NCBI RefSeq assembly: GCF_003425985.1
Contig: NZ_CP022985.1
Location: forward strand, 2,578,501-2,642,500
Length of the DNA: 64,000 nt
Direction of reading: 5' to 3'
Origin: Mariniflexile sp. TRM1-10
Lineage (GTDB): Bacteria > Bacteroidota > Bacteroidia > Flavobacteriales > Flavobacteriaceae
Below are positions 55,619 to 64,000 of this stretch, in pieces. Position numbers and translations under genes: made by a program. Each line of letters begins with the position of its first letter. Within the stretch, counting starts at the first letter, position 1. The notes beneath the pieces were generated by a model. The model searched no databases, had not been told where the DNA came from, and saw only the letters and a program-made list of their open reading frames with translations.

Positions 55619-56669
55619 CGTAAACAAGCCGGAACCTATTGTATCTGGAAAACAATTAGAGTTGTTTAACAGTGCTACAGATGTAAAACGAACCATTAAA
55701 GCACTAGAAGCAGGAAAACCTGTATTGATAACAGCTTTCTATAGTAATGGATTGTTGCTTTTAAAGGAGTTACACATACATCTAAATAAAAAGTTGCCAA
55801 ACAAGTCTTTTCAAGAACAACGAGAATATCGGTCAGCATATCATAAGCTATCAAATCTTATTTTGATAGAAATTGTAGCTCATAAATTAATTGTGAAAAA
55901 ATCACCTTCCATTGGCTGGTTAGAAAAACTGTATCCAGAAACAAGTGATTTTTTATTGACGTTTCCTCAAGTTCAAGGATTAAACAGTGCTTGGCAGTGG
56001 TATATAAACGGAATTTCCATTCCTGTATTGCGAAATAAAGTGCATCCATATTACGGTACTTACTTCCCTACGCGTTTTGATCATTTAATCCTTTTTGATA
56101 ATTGGATGAAACGTTATAAAGGACTTAAAAAGTCTGCAATGGATATTGGAATTGGAAGTGGCGTACTTTCTTTTCTAATGATAAAGCATGGTTTTCAGGA
56201 GGTTTTTGGTACAGATACCAATCCTAACGCGATTGTTGGTCTAACCGAATTTATGGGTGACACCAAATTGTCTAGAAAGATAAGATTGGATTTTGGACAT
56301 CTTTTTGGGATTTGGGAAAAGCAGACCGAGTTGATTGTTTTTAATCCGCCATGGCTGCCGGAATCTAATAATACAGATATATTTGATGAAGCTATGTATT
56401 ATAATAAAAATCTATTTCCTGATTTTTTCACTGAAGCAAAAAAAAGACTATTGCCTGAAGGGAAGCTCATAATTATATTCTCAAATTTAGCTCAAATAAC
56501 GCATGTTACAAAAGACCATCCCGTAGAGAAGGAGCTATTGGAAGGTGGGAGATTTCAATTGGAAACATGTTTAAAGAAAACAGTAAAAGCAGCTTCAGAT
56601 AAAACAAAACGAGATCAACATTGGCGCTCTTCTGAAGAAGTAGAGCTTTGGGTGCTGACAAATAAGTAG
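55602..56669 (+). CDS. Class I SAM-dependent methyltransferase (NPPW type)
   Basis: A 355-residue protein from the ATG at 55602 (MITGINVNKPEPIVS); an in-frame ATG at 55569 would add 11 residues. An N-terminal region of about 165 residues without a recognised family is followed by the SAM-binding motif MDIGIGSGVLSFLMIKHGF, the acidic-loop GTDTNPNAI, and IVFNPPWLPES. The NPPW motif is typical of methyltransferases acting on amino groups (HemK/PrmC-like). Together with the adjacent opine-type dehydrogenase it suggests synthesis of a modified amino acid. The substrate is unknown. Confidence 0.82.
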   Translation: MITGINVNKPEPIVSGKQLELFNSATDVKRTIKALEAGKPVLITAFYSNGLLLLKELHIHLNKKLPNKSFQEQREYRSAYHKLSNLILIEIVAHKLIVKKSPSIGWLEKLYPETSDFLLTFPQVQGLNSAWQWYINGISIPVLRNKVHPYYGTYFPTRFDHLILFDNWMKRYKGLKKSAMDIGIGSGVLSFLMIKHGFQEVFGTDTNPNAIVGLTEFMGDTKLSRKIRLDFGHLFGIWEKQTELIVFNPPWLPESNNTDIFDEAMYYNKNLFPDFFTEAKKRLLPEGKLIIIFSNLAQITHVTKDHPVEKELLEGGRFQLETCLKKTVKAASDKTKRDQHWRSSEEVELWVLTNK

Positions 56670-56697
56670 GTTTTTGAAGTGTTGAACTTAAAAAAGG

Positions 56698-57747
56698 CTA
56701 GCTCTCCACATTAAAAAATGCCTTATAATAATGCATTTTCTTTTCATCATCATAACCGCGTTCTAAATATTCAGCCGAGGCATCAGGCGCATCAATATCA
56801 AGTTTTATTTGTATGTTGGTGTCAAGTTTTATATCGGTTTTGAATTTTTTCTTTTCTTTGTTTACAACGCTTTCGGCAACATCAAATTGGTTTCTTAACA
56901 CCATGTCTTGTTCGTCTTCAAAGTTTTTTTTGTAATCGTCAAACAGTTTTTTGTGTTTGTCTTCTTCAAAAAGTTCGTCCTTAAAACGTTCTATGTTTAC
57001 AACTTCGTTTTCTTTAAAAAAGTCGATGGTTTTTGCTAAAAAGGTGTTTTGCTCTTTTGCGCCGTAGGTGGTCTTTAAAATGTCGGTTGAGAAATCTTTA
57101 CAAAGTGTTATGTATTGTTGCGTATGGTTGTTGGCATCATCAGCATATTTTATGTTTAAAAACTGGTTTATCCAATATTGGGCATCATAACTGTTGTTAT
57201 CTACACTTAAAATAATGTTGCCTTCGGTATCGGTTTGGTTTAAAATTAGGCAGCCTTTATCTACTTTTTTAGATGAGATTCCTTTTTGTACCAACACGTC
57301 GTAGCTGTTATTTTCTAAATAGGTTTGAAAAAAATTCACTTTGCTTTCAATTTTAAATATACCTAGGGCGTTAGTGGTTATGTCATTAAACTCAATACCT
57401 TCAAACATAGCTACTAGTACATCGCCTGTTTTTATTTGAGCAGATGTAGATTGCTCATATAAATGGGTTACTATATGTTTTGAAATTTCAATAAAAGCAT
57501 CATCATCACTAAATATTTGGTTGCTGTAACTGTTTATTTCGTTTAATGAAATATTGGCGTGGTGGTTAAACCGGTAGCTTTGTACCACAGAACTAAAGGG
57601 GCGTAATAAAAAAGGGAGCATTAAATCGTAACTAGCTTCGTCAAAATCGACCAGTTTTTCTGAAAAGGCATTTTTAGTGTCGTTGAATTTATTACCAACC
57701 TTATGAATGATGAATTTTGAAATAGAGGCATTTTTTCTTGAAATCAT
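56698..57747 (-). CDS. Nucleoid-associated protein (NdpA/YejK-like, 37-kDa family)
   Basis: A 349-residue cytoplasmic protein. The N-terminus (KFIIHKVGNKFNDTKNAFSE) and central block (GDVLVAMFEGIEFNDITTNA, LGIFKIESKVNF, KGCLILNQTDTEGNIILSVD) match the 37-kDa nucleoid-associated protein family (YejK/NdpA). The YDAQYWINQFLNIKYADDAN segment is also typical. Such proteins bind chromosomal DNA. It is transcribed alone on the minus strand, convergent with the methyltransferase gene. Confidence 0.87.
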   Translation of the reverse strand: MISRKNASISKFIIHKVGNKFNDTKNAFSEKLVDFDEASYDLMLPFLLRPFSSVVQSYRFNHHANISLNEINSYSNQIFSDDDAFIEISKHIVTHLYEQSTSAQIKTGDVLVAMFEGIEFNDITTNALGIFKIESKVNFFQTYLENNSYDVLVQKGISSKKVDKGCLILNQTDTEGNIILSVDNNSYDAQYWINQFLNIKYADDANNHTQQYITLCKDFSTDILKTTYGAKEQNTFLAKTIDFFKENEVVNIERFKDELFEEDKHKKLFDDYKKNFEDEQDMVLRNQFDVAESVVNKEKKKFKTDIKLDTNIQIKLDIDAPDASAEYLERGYDDEKKMHYYKAFFNVES

Positions 57748-58111
57748 GGTTTGTTTATTGAGATTGCAATACTATTAAATTAACTTGGAATAGTCATAAA
57801 AAAGAGTGCCAAAGTATTTTGCTTTGGCACTCCAGATTTAGGGACTTTCGATTTGGTTATCGTCATATTTTAATTGTTTTTCTAATGCATATTGCATATA
57901 TCGTTAACGAAACTTTATCTTTCAATAAAAATTAATGAAATTTTACTAGATACTATAACTCTTAATTAAGTACCCTTTAATTGATTTTTTTGAAATTTGT
58001 ATTGTAAATAGTTGTTAATAGCAGGTCTAAAGATAAAAATTCCTTTTTCATACACAAAGAGTTGTATGAAAATGCTTCAATGTGCCAAATTGGAAACGAA
58101 TGGATTGAGGT
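57748..58111. other. Intergenic region with terminator
   Basis: This 364-base AT-rich region has no gene. It contains the hairpin at 57804-57832 described separately. Confidence 0.5.
57798..57832 (-). terminator. Terminator hairpin upstream of the nucleoid protein gene
   Basis: The eleven-base stem GAGTGCCAAAG / CTTTGGCACTC, read on the minus strand, is followed by TTTTTTA. It would end the transcript of the large lipoprotein gene, although it lies about 280 bases past that stop. Confidence 0.8.
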
Positions 58112-60544
58112 TTAGTTAATACGGTACAGTAATATGGAATTGTTTTCGCCTTTGGTTACGAATTCCAAGCTGTTATCTTTATCAATATTATCTAATACTA
58201 TTTCCGAATTGCCATACACAGGAAAGTTAGGCAATAGGTTTCCTTGGCTATCATAGATATAAACTTTTTGAGCTTGTAAATCGGTAATGGTAACATAAAT
58301 TTTATCCCTAATATAAAACAGTTCGGGTCTAGTGTAAGTACCAAAATCCAACTCCACAGCATTGCTTTTAATGGTTAATTTGTTTCCGGTTAGTGTTACC
58401 AATGTTTTACTGCTGGCTTCTATGTTGTGTTTTTCTGAAAGATTTAGGTTTTGGGTTGAAACACCACCTTTAGTATCTACGGAAATTAGTTGTCCGTTTA
58501 ATGTTGTTGTTGTGAAAGTACTGTTATATAAAAAGACAGGTTGATTTGAAAAATTACTTGATCTTTTTGGTGTAACGCGTGTATTTCCTACTCTGTCTAT
58601 TATATGAAGCGTATTGTTGGTTTTAAATACAATATAGTCTTTACTGCTTATTCTAAAATGTTTTGGTTGACTAATAATAGCTTCTTTTGCCGATTTAAAA
58701 TTGAAACCGTTAACCGTTTTGGCATTAACATCGTACATTAATAAGTTTTTGCCTTGGGTAACTAACAGGCGGTAATTTTTATTTCTATCGTAATCAAAAA
58801 CAGATAATGGCTGGGTAATCTTATCATTAAATTTACCCGGAAACGGAGCAACGTCTTTACCATTTCTGTCAATAACATAAACACGGTTTAGGGTTGCAAA
58901 AGCTAATTGTAATCGCCCATTTTTAAAAATATCAATTTGTTCAATGGTTCCTAAAACAGCACCTTCAAGTTGTTTTTTCCAAAGAATTTTTCCTTTATTG
59001 GAAATTAAATAGAGGTTGTTTTTAATGTCTTGCACCACTATTTCTTTTTCTTTAGTAAGATGATTGATTACAAATTGGGGCTTGTTTAAAATATCGGAAG
59101 CCAATTTAATGTTTAATTCTTCCGAAACCGAGTTTTGAGCAGCTCTGGTTTTGCTCTTTTTTATAATAGCATTTACATGAGCAAAATTAGAATCATAAAT
59201 AAATTGTAATGCCGAAGTGCTGTAACTATTAAAAGAATCATCTAAATCGTCTTTAAAGTTTTTACTTATAATGGATTTTAAAGACGTATTATTAACGGCT
59301 AGTAATAATGAAGACGCATTGCTTAATTGTTCTTTAACTTTCTTAAAAGTTTCTAACTCACTAAATGTTGTTTTGTTTTGGTAGTTAGCAATGATATTTT
59401 GTAATAAATCTGAATGACTGGAAAACACAAAAAAGTTATCTAAAATGCAATATTTATTTGGGCTGATGTCTTTAACTAAAGGTGAAAACGTATTGATAAA
59501 TAATTCAGGTTGGCTAAAACTGTATATTTCTATGCCTCTATAAGTTTCGATAACAGTTTGTTCGCTAATAAGCGCATCTTCAGTAGCAATAAAATCGGTG
59601 GAGTTTAATATAAGGGCACGCTTGTCGGTTTGATAAATAATACCAACTTCTATAATATTATCAAAAATGGGTGAACTACTAGTAATAGAATCTTTCTTTT
59701 TAAATGTTTTTAAATTACCTTCAATAGTTTTGAAATTCTTAAAAGTGAAGCTCATAAAGCCATCACTATCATAAGGTGTTATATGTTGGGTTTGATTTTC
59801 TTGCGGAATGGTGTTTCTAAATATATTGCTCAGAATTTTAGTAGAATCTGTCGCTTTTGTAATACCATTAATGTATATATCGTTTTGGTTTATATCCACA
59901 TCAATAGCTATATAATTGGTAAAAGCCTTTAGATTTAAAGATTCTTCAATAAAAAACGATTTTATAAAAGGAGAGTTGGCATTTATAATAATAGAAAACG
60001 TTTTATCGTTACTGGTAGAATTGTAAATTTTTACCAATTCTTCATTCATATCGGAATTTGCAAAAGCAGTATTTATAATGTCTTTGGATGATGCTGCAAA
60101 AAAAGTGCTGTCTATTACCGTGCTGTAAAAGGTGTTTTTATTATAAGTAGATTTTGTGAGTGTTTGGTTTTCGTAAGTAAGTGTTTCTTCAACATAATTT
60201 TTAATAGAATCTCTTTTGAATAGTTGAGGAGTAAATTTTGTTATTATAGTAAATTGAAGACTGTCTTTTTGGTCTTTTGAAAAACAAATAAGTAATTCAC
60301 CACTTGGTTTTAAAAGCTTTAAATAATCTAGATTGGTTTCTAAATGTTTATAAGCTGAGGTTTTAGTAAACTTATCTAAAAAGTCACTGTTTTTAATACT
60401 ACTTTTTAAATCTTCAAGATTAGATGTCTTTATGATGATAGATGTGTTTTTTGGAACAAAATCGACAAGATTGGCACGATTTTTTTCAACGTTGGAACAG
60501 CTAAAAGCAACAAATAATAAGAGTGTGAAACCAAAGAATCTCAT
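58112..60544 (-). CDS. Large lipoprotein with a C-terminal propeller-like domain
   Basis: An 810-residue protein from the ATG at 60544; an upstream TTG start would add seven residues. The lipobox is LLFVAFSC (Cys at about residue 16). Residues 20-500 contain VDFVPKNTSIIIKTSNLEDL and further segments reminiscent of DUF3352-like proteins of unknown function. Residues about 510-810 have repeated KGKILWKKQLEGAVLGTIEQ-like blades (DRNGKDVAPFPGKF, DVNAKTVNGFNF, DSQGNLLPNFP), suggesting a beta-propeller. It lies next to rnhB on the same strand, with a short degenerate repeat between. The function is unknown. Confidence 0.72.
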   Translation of the reverse strand: MRFFGFTLLLFVAFSCSNVEKNRANLVDFVPKNTSIIIKTSNLEDLKSSIKNSDFLDKFTKTSAYKHLETNLDYLKLLKPSGELLICFSKDQKDSLQFTIITKFTPQLFKRDSIKNYVEETLTYENQTLTKSTYNKNTFYSTVIDSTFFAASSKDIINTAFANSDMNEELVKIYNSTSNDKTFSIIINANSPFIKSFFIEESLNLKAFTNYIAIDVDINQNDIYINGITKATDSTKILSNIFRNTIPQENQTQHITPYDSDGFMSFTFKNFKTIEGNLKTFKKKDSITSSSPIFDNIIEVGIIYQTDKRALILNSTDFIATEDALISEQTVIETYRGIEIYSFSQPELFINTFSPLVKDISPNKYCILDNFFVFSSHSDLLQNIIANYQNKTTFSELETFKKVKEQLSNASSLLLAVNNTSLKSIISKNFKDDLDDSFNSYSTSALQFIYDSNFAHVNAIIKKSKTRAAQNSVSEELNIKLASDILNKPQFVINHLTKEKEIVVQDIKNNLYLISNKGKILWKKQLEGAVLGTIEQIDIFKNGRLQLAFATLNRVYVIDRNGKDVAPFPGKFNDKITQPLSVFDYDRNKNYRLLVTQGKNLLMYDVNAKTVNGFNFKSAKEAIISQPKHFRISSKDYIVFKTNNTLHIIDRVGNTRVTPKRSSNFSNQPVFLYNSTFTTTTLNGQLISVDTKGGVSTQNLNLSEKHNIEASSKTLVTLTGNKLTIKSNAVELDFGTYTRPELFYIRDKIYVTITDLQAQKVYIYDSQGNLLPNFPVYGNSEIVLDNIDKDNSLEFVTKGENNSILLYRIN

Positions 60545-60633
60545 AAAACGAATTAATTTATACAAACCTACATATTTTTGAAATCATAGCTTAAAAAAAC
60601 AACGTAATCTGCTATTTTTTATTTTTCACCAAA

Positions 60634-60725
60634 ACTCAGTAATCAGTAACTAGTGATCAGTAGTCAGTGATCAGTAGTCAGTAATCAGTAACCAGAACAC
60701 CTAGAACCCATGACCTAGAACCTAG
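60634..60725. repeat. Degenerate CAGTAAT/CAGTAGT/CAGTGAT tandem run
   Basis: About eight copies of a 7-10-base word (CAGTAATCAGTAACTAGTGA and variants) are followed by ACCTAGAACCC-like words, between the large lipoprotein and rnhB genes. Non-coding; no hairpin was recognised. Confidence 0.65.
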
Positions 60726-60731
60726 CCCTCC

Positions 60732-61331
60732 TCAAATATCTAATTTTAATTGTTCGGGTAATAATCGAAACGATTTTCTATGATATTTAGTGATTCCATA
60801 TTTTCGTATCGCTTCTCGGTGTTCTTTGGTAGGGTAGCCTTTGTTTTGTTTCCAATTATACATGGGGAATTCTTCATGAATGGTATTCATGTATGCATCC
60901 CTATACGTTTTTGCTAAAACCGAAGCTGCAGCAATACTCAAATATTTACCATCACCTTTAATGATGGTTTCAAAAGGAATACCGCCGTAAGGTTTAAATT
61001 TGTTGCCATCAACAATTATAAATTCTGGTTTGGAAGTTAATTGTGCGATAGATTGTTGCATGGCCAAAATAGAAGCATTTAAAATATTTATTTGGTCTAT
61101 CTCATCTTGAAAGACATGTGATATACCAAAAGTTAGGGCTTCCAATTCAATGATAGGCTTTAATAAATCTCTTTTACGTTCACTTAGTTGCTTGGAATCG
61201 TTTAAAATGGAATTATTAAAAGTTGAAGATAGCATAACGGCAGCAGCAGTAACCGGACCTGCTAAACAACCACGTCCAGCCTCATCTGTACCACATTCTA
61301 AAGCAAAATTTGAATAGTTTTTTAATAACAT
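60732..61331 (-). CDS. rnhB: Ribonuclease HII
   Basis: A 199-residue enzyme that removes RNA and single ribonucleotides paired to DNA. The family motif [20 protein letters not shown] is at about residues 13-32 with the catalytic [14 protein letters not shown] and [20 protein letters not shown] follow, with the remaining acidic residues expected in the block. It ends [12 protein letters not shown]. The length is normal. Confidence 0.96.
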   Translation of the reverse strand: MLLKNYSNFALECGTDEAGRGCLAGPVTAAAVMLSSTFNNSILNDSKQLSERKRDLLKPIIELEALTFGISHVFQDEIDQINILNASILAMQQSIAQLTSKPEFIIVDGNKFKPYGGIPFETIIKGDGKYLSIAAASVLAKTYRDAYMNTIHEEFPMYNWKQNKGYPTKEHREAIRKYGITKYHRKSFRLLPEQLKLDI

Positions 61332-61655
61332 TTAAATAATAATATGGTCAAATCTATAATTTTATTTTGTCATTCTAAGAGACTGTCTAAGAATGAAAAT
61401 AATTTAAGATTTCTTTATACAAACTTTTGTGATTATGAAACACCCGTGAGAATGGCATTCGCGCACCCGAGGATGATTATTTAGAGTATTCCATCTGACC
61501 AAATTAAAATAATAAATATAAACAGATGAAAATATAAACTATTTATTAAATAATTTTTCCATTTTATAACGTTATCATATTTTGTATTTACATTTGCATC
61601 GTTAAAAATGATTATACATTTCTAATCATTTAACTTAGTATCGAAACGTATTACT
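61332..61655. other. Divergent intergenic region upstream of the porin gene
   Basis: This 324-base region contains a TAnnTTTG match TACATTTG at 61589-61596 pointing to the porin gene, without a clear -33 box. A GTCATTC...GAATGA-like inverted repeat (about 61370-61395) of the kind scattered in flavobacterial intergenic DNA is also present. No gene was found. Confidence 0.45.
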
Positions 61656-63638
61656 ATGACTTTATATTTAGGTTTTAAAGCAATAAAGAACTATCATTTA
61701 AAAATAAACTTGGTTTTGGTGTTTTTTTTAATACTACAATGCAGCCAACTTTTTGCTCAAGATAAACCCAAAAGGTCTAATCGATTAGGTAGAGAGTTAG
61801 GTATAGTACAGCCTAAGGATTCGCTTGCAAAAGAAAAGCTCCCTAAAATAACAGATTACTTAATTATTTCGCACGTTAACGACACAACCTATGTAGATAC
61901 AACGTTGTCCATTAAAAAAGAATATAAGTTCAATTACTTAAGAAAAGATAATTTTGGATTGATGCCTTTCTCAAATATGGGGCAAACCTATAACAGTCTT
62001 ACCTATAACTTTCAAAATACCAGTTTAATGCCAGGTTTTGGTGCGCAAGCAAAGCATTTTTTCTATATGGAAGTTGAAGATATTAACTATTATCGTGTGC
62101 CAACCCCTTTTACCGAACTGTTTTTTAAAACCGCTTTTGAGCAAGGGCAACAAACAGATGCATTTTTTACCGTAAACACATCACCGCAATTCAATTTTTC
62201 AATAGCATATAAAGGGTTACGCTCTTTGGGTAAATACCAACACATATTAACAAGCAGTGGTAATTTTAGGTTTACATCAAATTATAAATCCAAAAATAAT
62301 AGATATAATGCAAAAGGGCATATTGTAACACAAGACTTATTAAATCAAGAAAACGGTGGTTTACGAGACGATAATATAGTGTATTTTGAAACTGGCGACC
62401 CCGAATTTTTAGACCGATCTATTTTCGAGGTTAATTTCGAAAACGCCGAGAGCCTCCTAATAGCTAAACGTTTTTATTTAGACCATACCTATCATATAAT
62501 AAGGAAAAGGGATTCATTATCTAAAAATAAACTTAATATAGGGCATATCATAGCTTTTGAAGATAAATACTATCAGTACGATCAATCTTCAGCAAATAGT
62601 TTTTTTGGTGATGCTTTTAAAAGTTCAAGATTAAAGGATCGTGCAACGCTCGAAAATTTTTATAATCAATTTCAATTAAATTATAGCAACAATATAATAG
62701 GTGATTTACAATTCAACGTAAGCAACAACAATTATAATTATGGTTATAATAAGCTGGTAGTTTTGAATGGAAACACCATAACTAACAGATTAAAGGGCGA
62801 TGTTTTTTCAACAGGCGGTAAATACCGCAAGCAATACAAAGGTTTTGAACTAAAAGGAGAATTGGGTATAAATATATCTGGAGATTTCGACGGTAACTTT
62901 TTAAAAGGCACAGCAACATTCAAATTAAATAATGATATAGCAGCATCCGCATCATTAAATCACAGTTCAAAAGCACCAAATTACAATACCTTATTATATC
63001 AAAGTGATTATTTAGCGTATAACTGGCAAAACAATTTCAATAATATCGAAACCCAGCAACTGGCATTTAACTTAAAATATAAAAGCTTAGCCAATATAAC
63101 GGTCGATCTCAATACCATAAATGATTATGTTTATTTTAAAAAAGATGAAACATCACAACAAGTAAAACCATTTCAAAACAATACGACCATTACCTATTTA
63201 AGGGCTAAGTTCGAAAACGAAATAAAAGTAGGGAAGTTTGCCTTAAACAATACCGTGTTGTACCAAAACACGCAAGACAACAACAGCGTTTTAAATGTAC
63301 CGCAACTAACAATACGAAACACCTTATACTTTTCAAGCCACGTCTTCAAAAAAGCCATGTACCTGCAAACGGGCATAACCTTAAATTACTTCACAAAATA
63401 TTATATGAATGCCTATAATCCATTATTGGCAGAATTTTATGTACAAACCGATCGTGAATTCGGGGATTTTCCTAGGCTAGATTTCTTTTTAAATGCAAAA
63501 ATACGTCAGACCAGAGTGTATTTAAAAGCAGAACATTTCAATTCAGCGTTCACAGGATACGATTATTATTCAGCACCCAACAATCCATATCGCGATTTTA
63601 CAGTGCGTTTTGGTCTCGTTTGGAATTTCTTTTTATAA
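61656..63638 (+). CDS. Putative outer-membrane porin
   Basis: A 660-residue protein. A hydrophobic leader (KINLVLVFFLILQCSQLFAQ, about 17-36) directs export. A Lys/Arg/Asp-rich segment follows (DKPKRSNRLGRELGIVQPKD), then many barrel strands (NFSIAYKGLRSLGKYQHIL, LQFNVSNNNYNYGYNKLVVL, AASASLNHSSKAPNYNT), ending with a Phe-rich closing strand (RDFTVRFGLVWNFFL). The pattern is that of the flavobacterial putative porin family with a large outer-membrane barrel. Substrate and regulation are unknown. Confidence 0.85.
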   Translation: MTLYLGFKAIKNYHLKINLVLVFFLILQCSQLFAQDKPKRSNRLGRELGIVQPKDSLAKEKLPKITDYLIISHVNDTTYVDTTLSIKKEYKFNYLRKDNFGLMPFSNMGQTYNSLTYNFQNTSLMPGFGAQAKHFFYMEVEDINYYRVPTPFTELFFKTAFEQGQQTDAFFTVNTSPQFNFSIAYKGLRSLGKYQHILTSSGNFRFTSNYKSKNNRYNAKGHIVTQDLLNQENGGLRDDNIVYFETGDPEFLDRSIFEVNFENAESLLIAKRFYLDHTYHIIRKRDSLSKNKLNIGHIIAFEDKYYQYDQSSANSFFGDAFKSSRLKDRATLENFYNQFQLNYSNNIIGDLQFNVSNNNYNYGYNKLVVLNGNTITNRLKGDVFSTGGKYRKQYKGFELKGELGINISGDFDGNFLKGTATFKLNNDIAASASLNHSSKAPNYNTLLYQSDYLAYNWQNNFNNIETQQLAFNLKYKSLANITVDLNTINDYVYFKKDETSQQVKPFQNNTTITYLRAKFENEIKVGKFALNNTVLYQNTQDNNSVLNVPQLTIRNTLYFSSHVFKKAMYLQTGITLNYFTKYYMNAYNPLLAEFYVQTDREFGDFPRLDFFLNAKIRQTRVYLKAEHFNSAFTGYDYYSAPNNPYRDFTVRFGLVWNFFL

Positions 63639-64000
63639 TTTTTTGGCGTTCCCTATCGGGTCGGGCTGTCCGTTGCAAGTCCTCGCTCGTGCCTCGCTGT
63701 GGGCTTTCCACTGCCATCCCTAACGCGCGCACCGATAAAGTACATGGATATATAGCAGGGGCCCATCTCCCTTGGCAAGGTCCATTTCAGCAAATGCCCC
63801 TTATATATATGTGTAAAAACCACCGGTTATCCGGGGCACCATATGTTTTTGGGCCCAGAAAGGGGCCGCCCCTGGGTCTTTTCCCCATGCCCCTTGCCCC
63901 AAAATGGCCGGCCGATGCCCATCTCCCACGGCCAAGGCCCCCGTCCCGGAAAAAAACCTTTGGCGTAACATATTGAAAACCACGCAGAAGAAAAAAAAGG
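63639..64000. other. Abnormally GC-rich, non-coding end of the window
   Basis: The sequence changes sharply just after the porin stop. It starts with GGCGTTCCCTATCGGGTCGG, a phrase I recall as recurring in flavobacterial intergenic DNA, and continues into G/C homopolymer-rich runs (GGGGCC, GGGCCC, CCCCATG). The overlapping open frames are Pro/Arg-rich with no protein-like pattern. It may be a repeat or poor-quality sequence at a contig end. Confidence 0.6.

Noticed and set aside
63620..63983. 118- and 60-codon open frames at the window end
   Set aside because: Both strands are open because of high GC content; the products are Pro/Arg/Gly-rich without protein-like pattern.
1..64000. tRNA, rRNA, integrase, transposase or phage structural operon
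   Set aside because: I scanned for the usual tRNA T-arm phrases and transposase motifs and found none; the tail-fibre-like protein stands with outer-membrane genes, not with phage genes.

Overview
The window reads as chromosome from a marine-type member of the Flavobacteriaceae (Bacteroidota). Pointers are the AT-rich DNA, several secreted proteins with type IX secretion (T9SS) C-terminal sorting domains, lipoproteins with a simple cysteine lipobox, TAnnTTTG-type -7 promoter boxes, a lysyl-tRNA synthetase with the C-terminal extension common in this phylum, and a one-protein hybrid two-component (HTCS) regulator beside polysaccharide-degrading enzymes. I saw no tRNA, rRNA, CRISPR array, transposase or prophage.

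Layout. 1-5200 is housekeeping: a 5'-truncated M23 peptidase (minus), alaS, a secreted coiled-coil protein and a GSCFA-family protein. 5.4-14.5 kb holds a membrane-anchored AraC regulator, a 100-bp inverted-repeat element, and a surface-fibre locus (small T9SS protein, outer-membrane barrel, 1401-residue fibre built from near-identical 89-residue repeats, beta-helix protein). 15.3-21 kb holds a lipoprotein, a beta-propeller protein and a TPR-histidine-kinase/LuxR-type response regulator pair. 21-36.4 kb is metabolic and envelope housekeeping: enoyl-CoA hydratase, aromatic amino acid hydroxylase, DUF4136 lipoprotein, a PLP enzyme of the ACC deaminase/D-cysteine desulfhydrase family, a LysM glucosaminidase, hemL, a hybrid sensor kinase, lysS and lipB. 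Two real small genes sit here that a length-filtered ORF call misses: a DUF5522 protein (24405-24575) and a Pmp3/YqaE membrane peptide (34778-34936).

36.5-53.8 kb is a pectin-utilisation region. A 1458-residue HTCS regulator (minus) faces a 141-residue cytosolic protein and four secreted enzymes: a CE8 pectin methylesterase, a CE12-type rhamnogalacturonan acetylesterase, a CE8::PL1 esterase-lyase fusion with CBM6, Ig-like and ricin-type domains, and a stand-alone PL1 pectate lyase. All four enzymes end in T9SS sorting domains. Demethylation, deacetylation and lyase cleavage are complementary steps of pectin breakdown. Three near-identical LacI-type operators (TGTAATCGATTGCA-like) lie upstream of three of these transcription units, two of them overlapping a perfect TAnnTTTG box. 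This suggests a repressor encoded elsewhere acts in addition to the HTCS. No SusC/SusD pair is present.

54.3-64 kb holds a tightly overlapping trio (N5-(carboxyethyl)ornithine-synthase-like dehydrogenase, 35-residue ORF, NPPW methyltransferase), which is the best candidate here for an undescribed biosynthetic system. A nucleoid-associated protein, a large lipoprotein with a predicted propeller, rnhB and a putative porin follow. The last ~350 bases are abnormally GC-rich and may be a repeat or a poor contig end.
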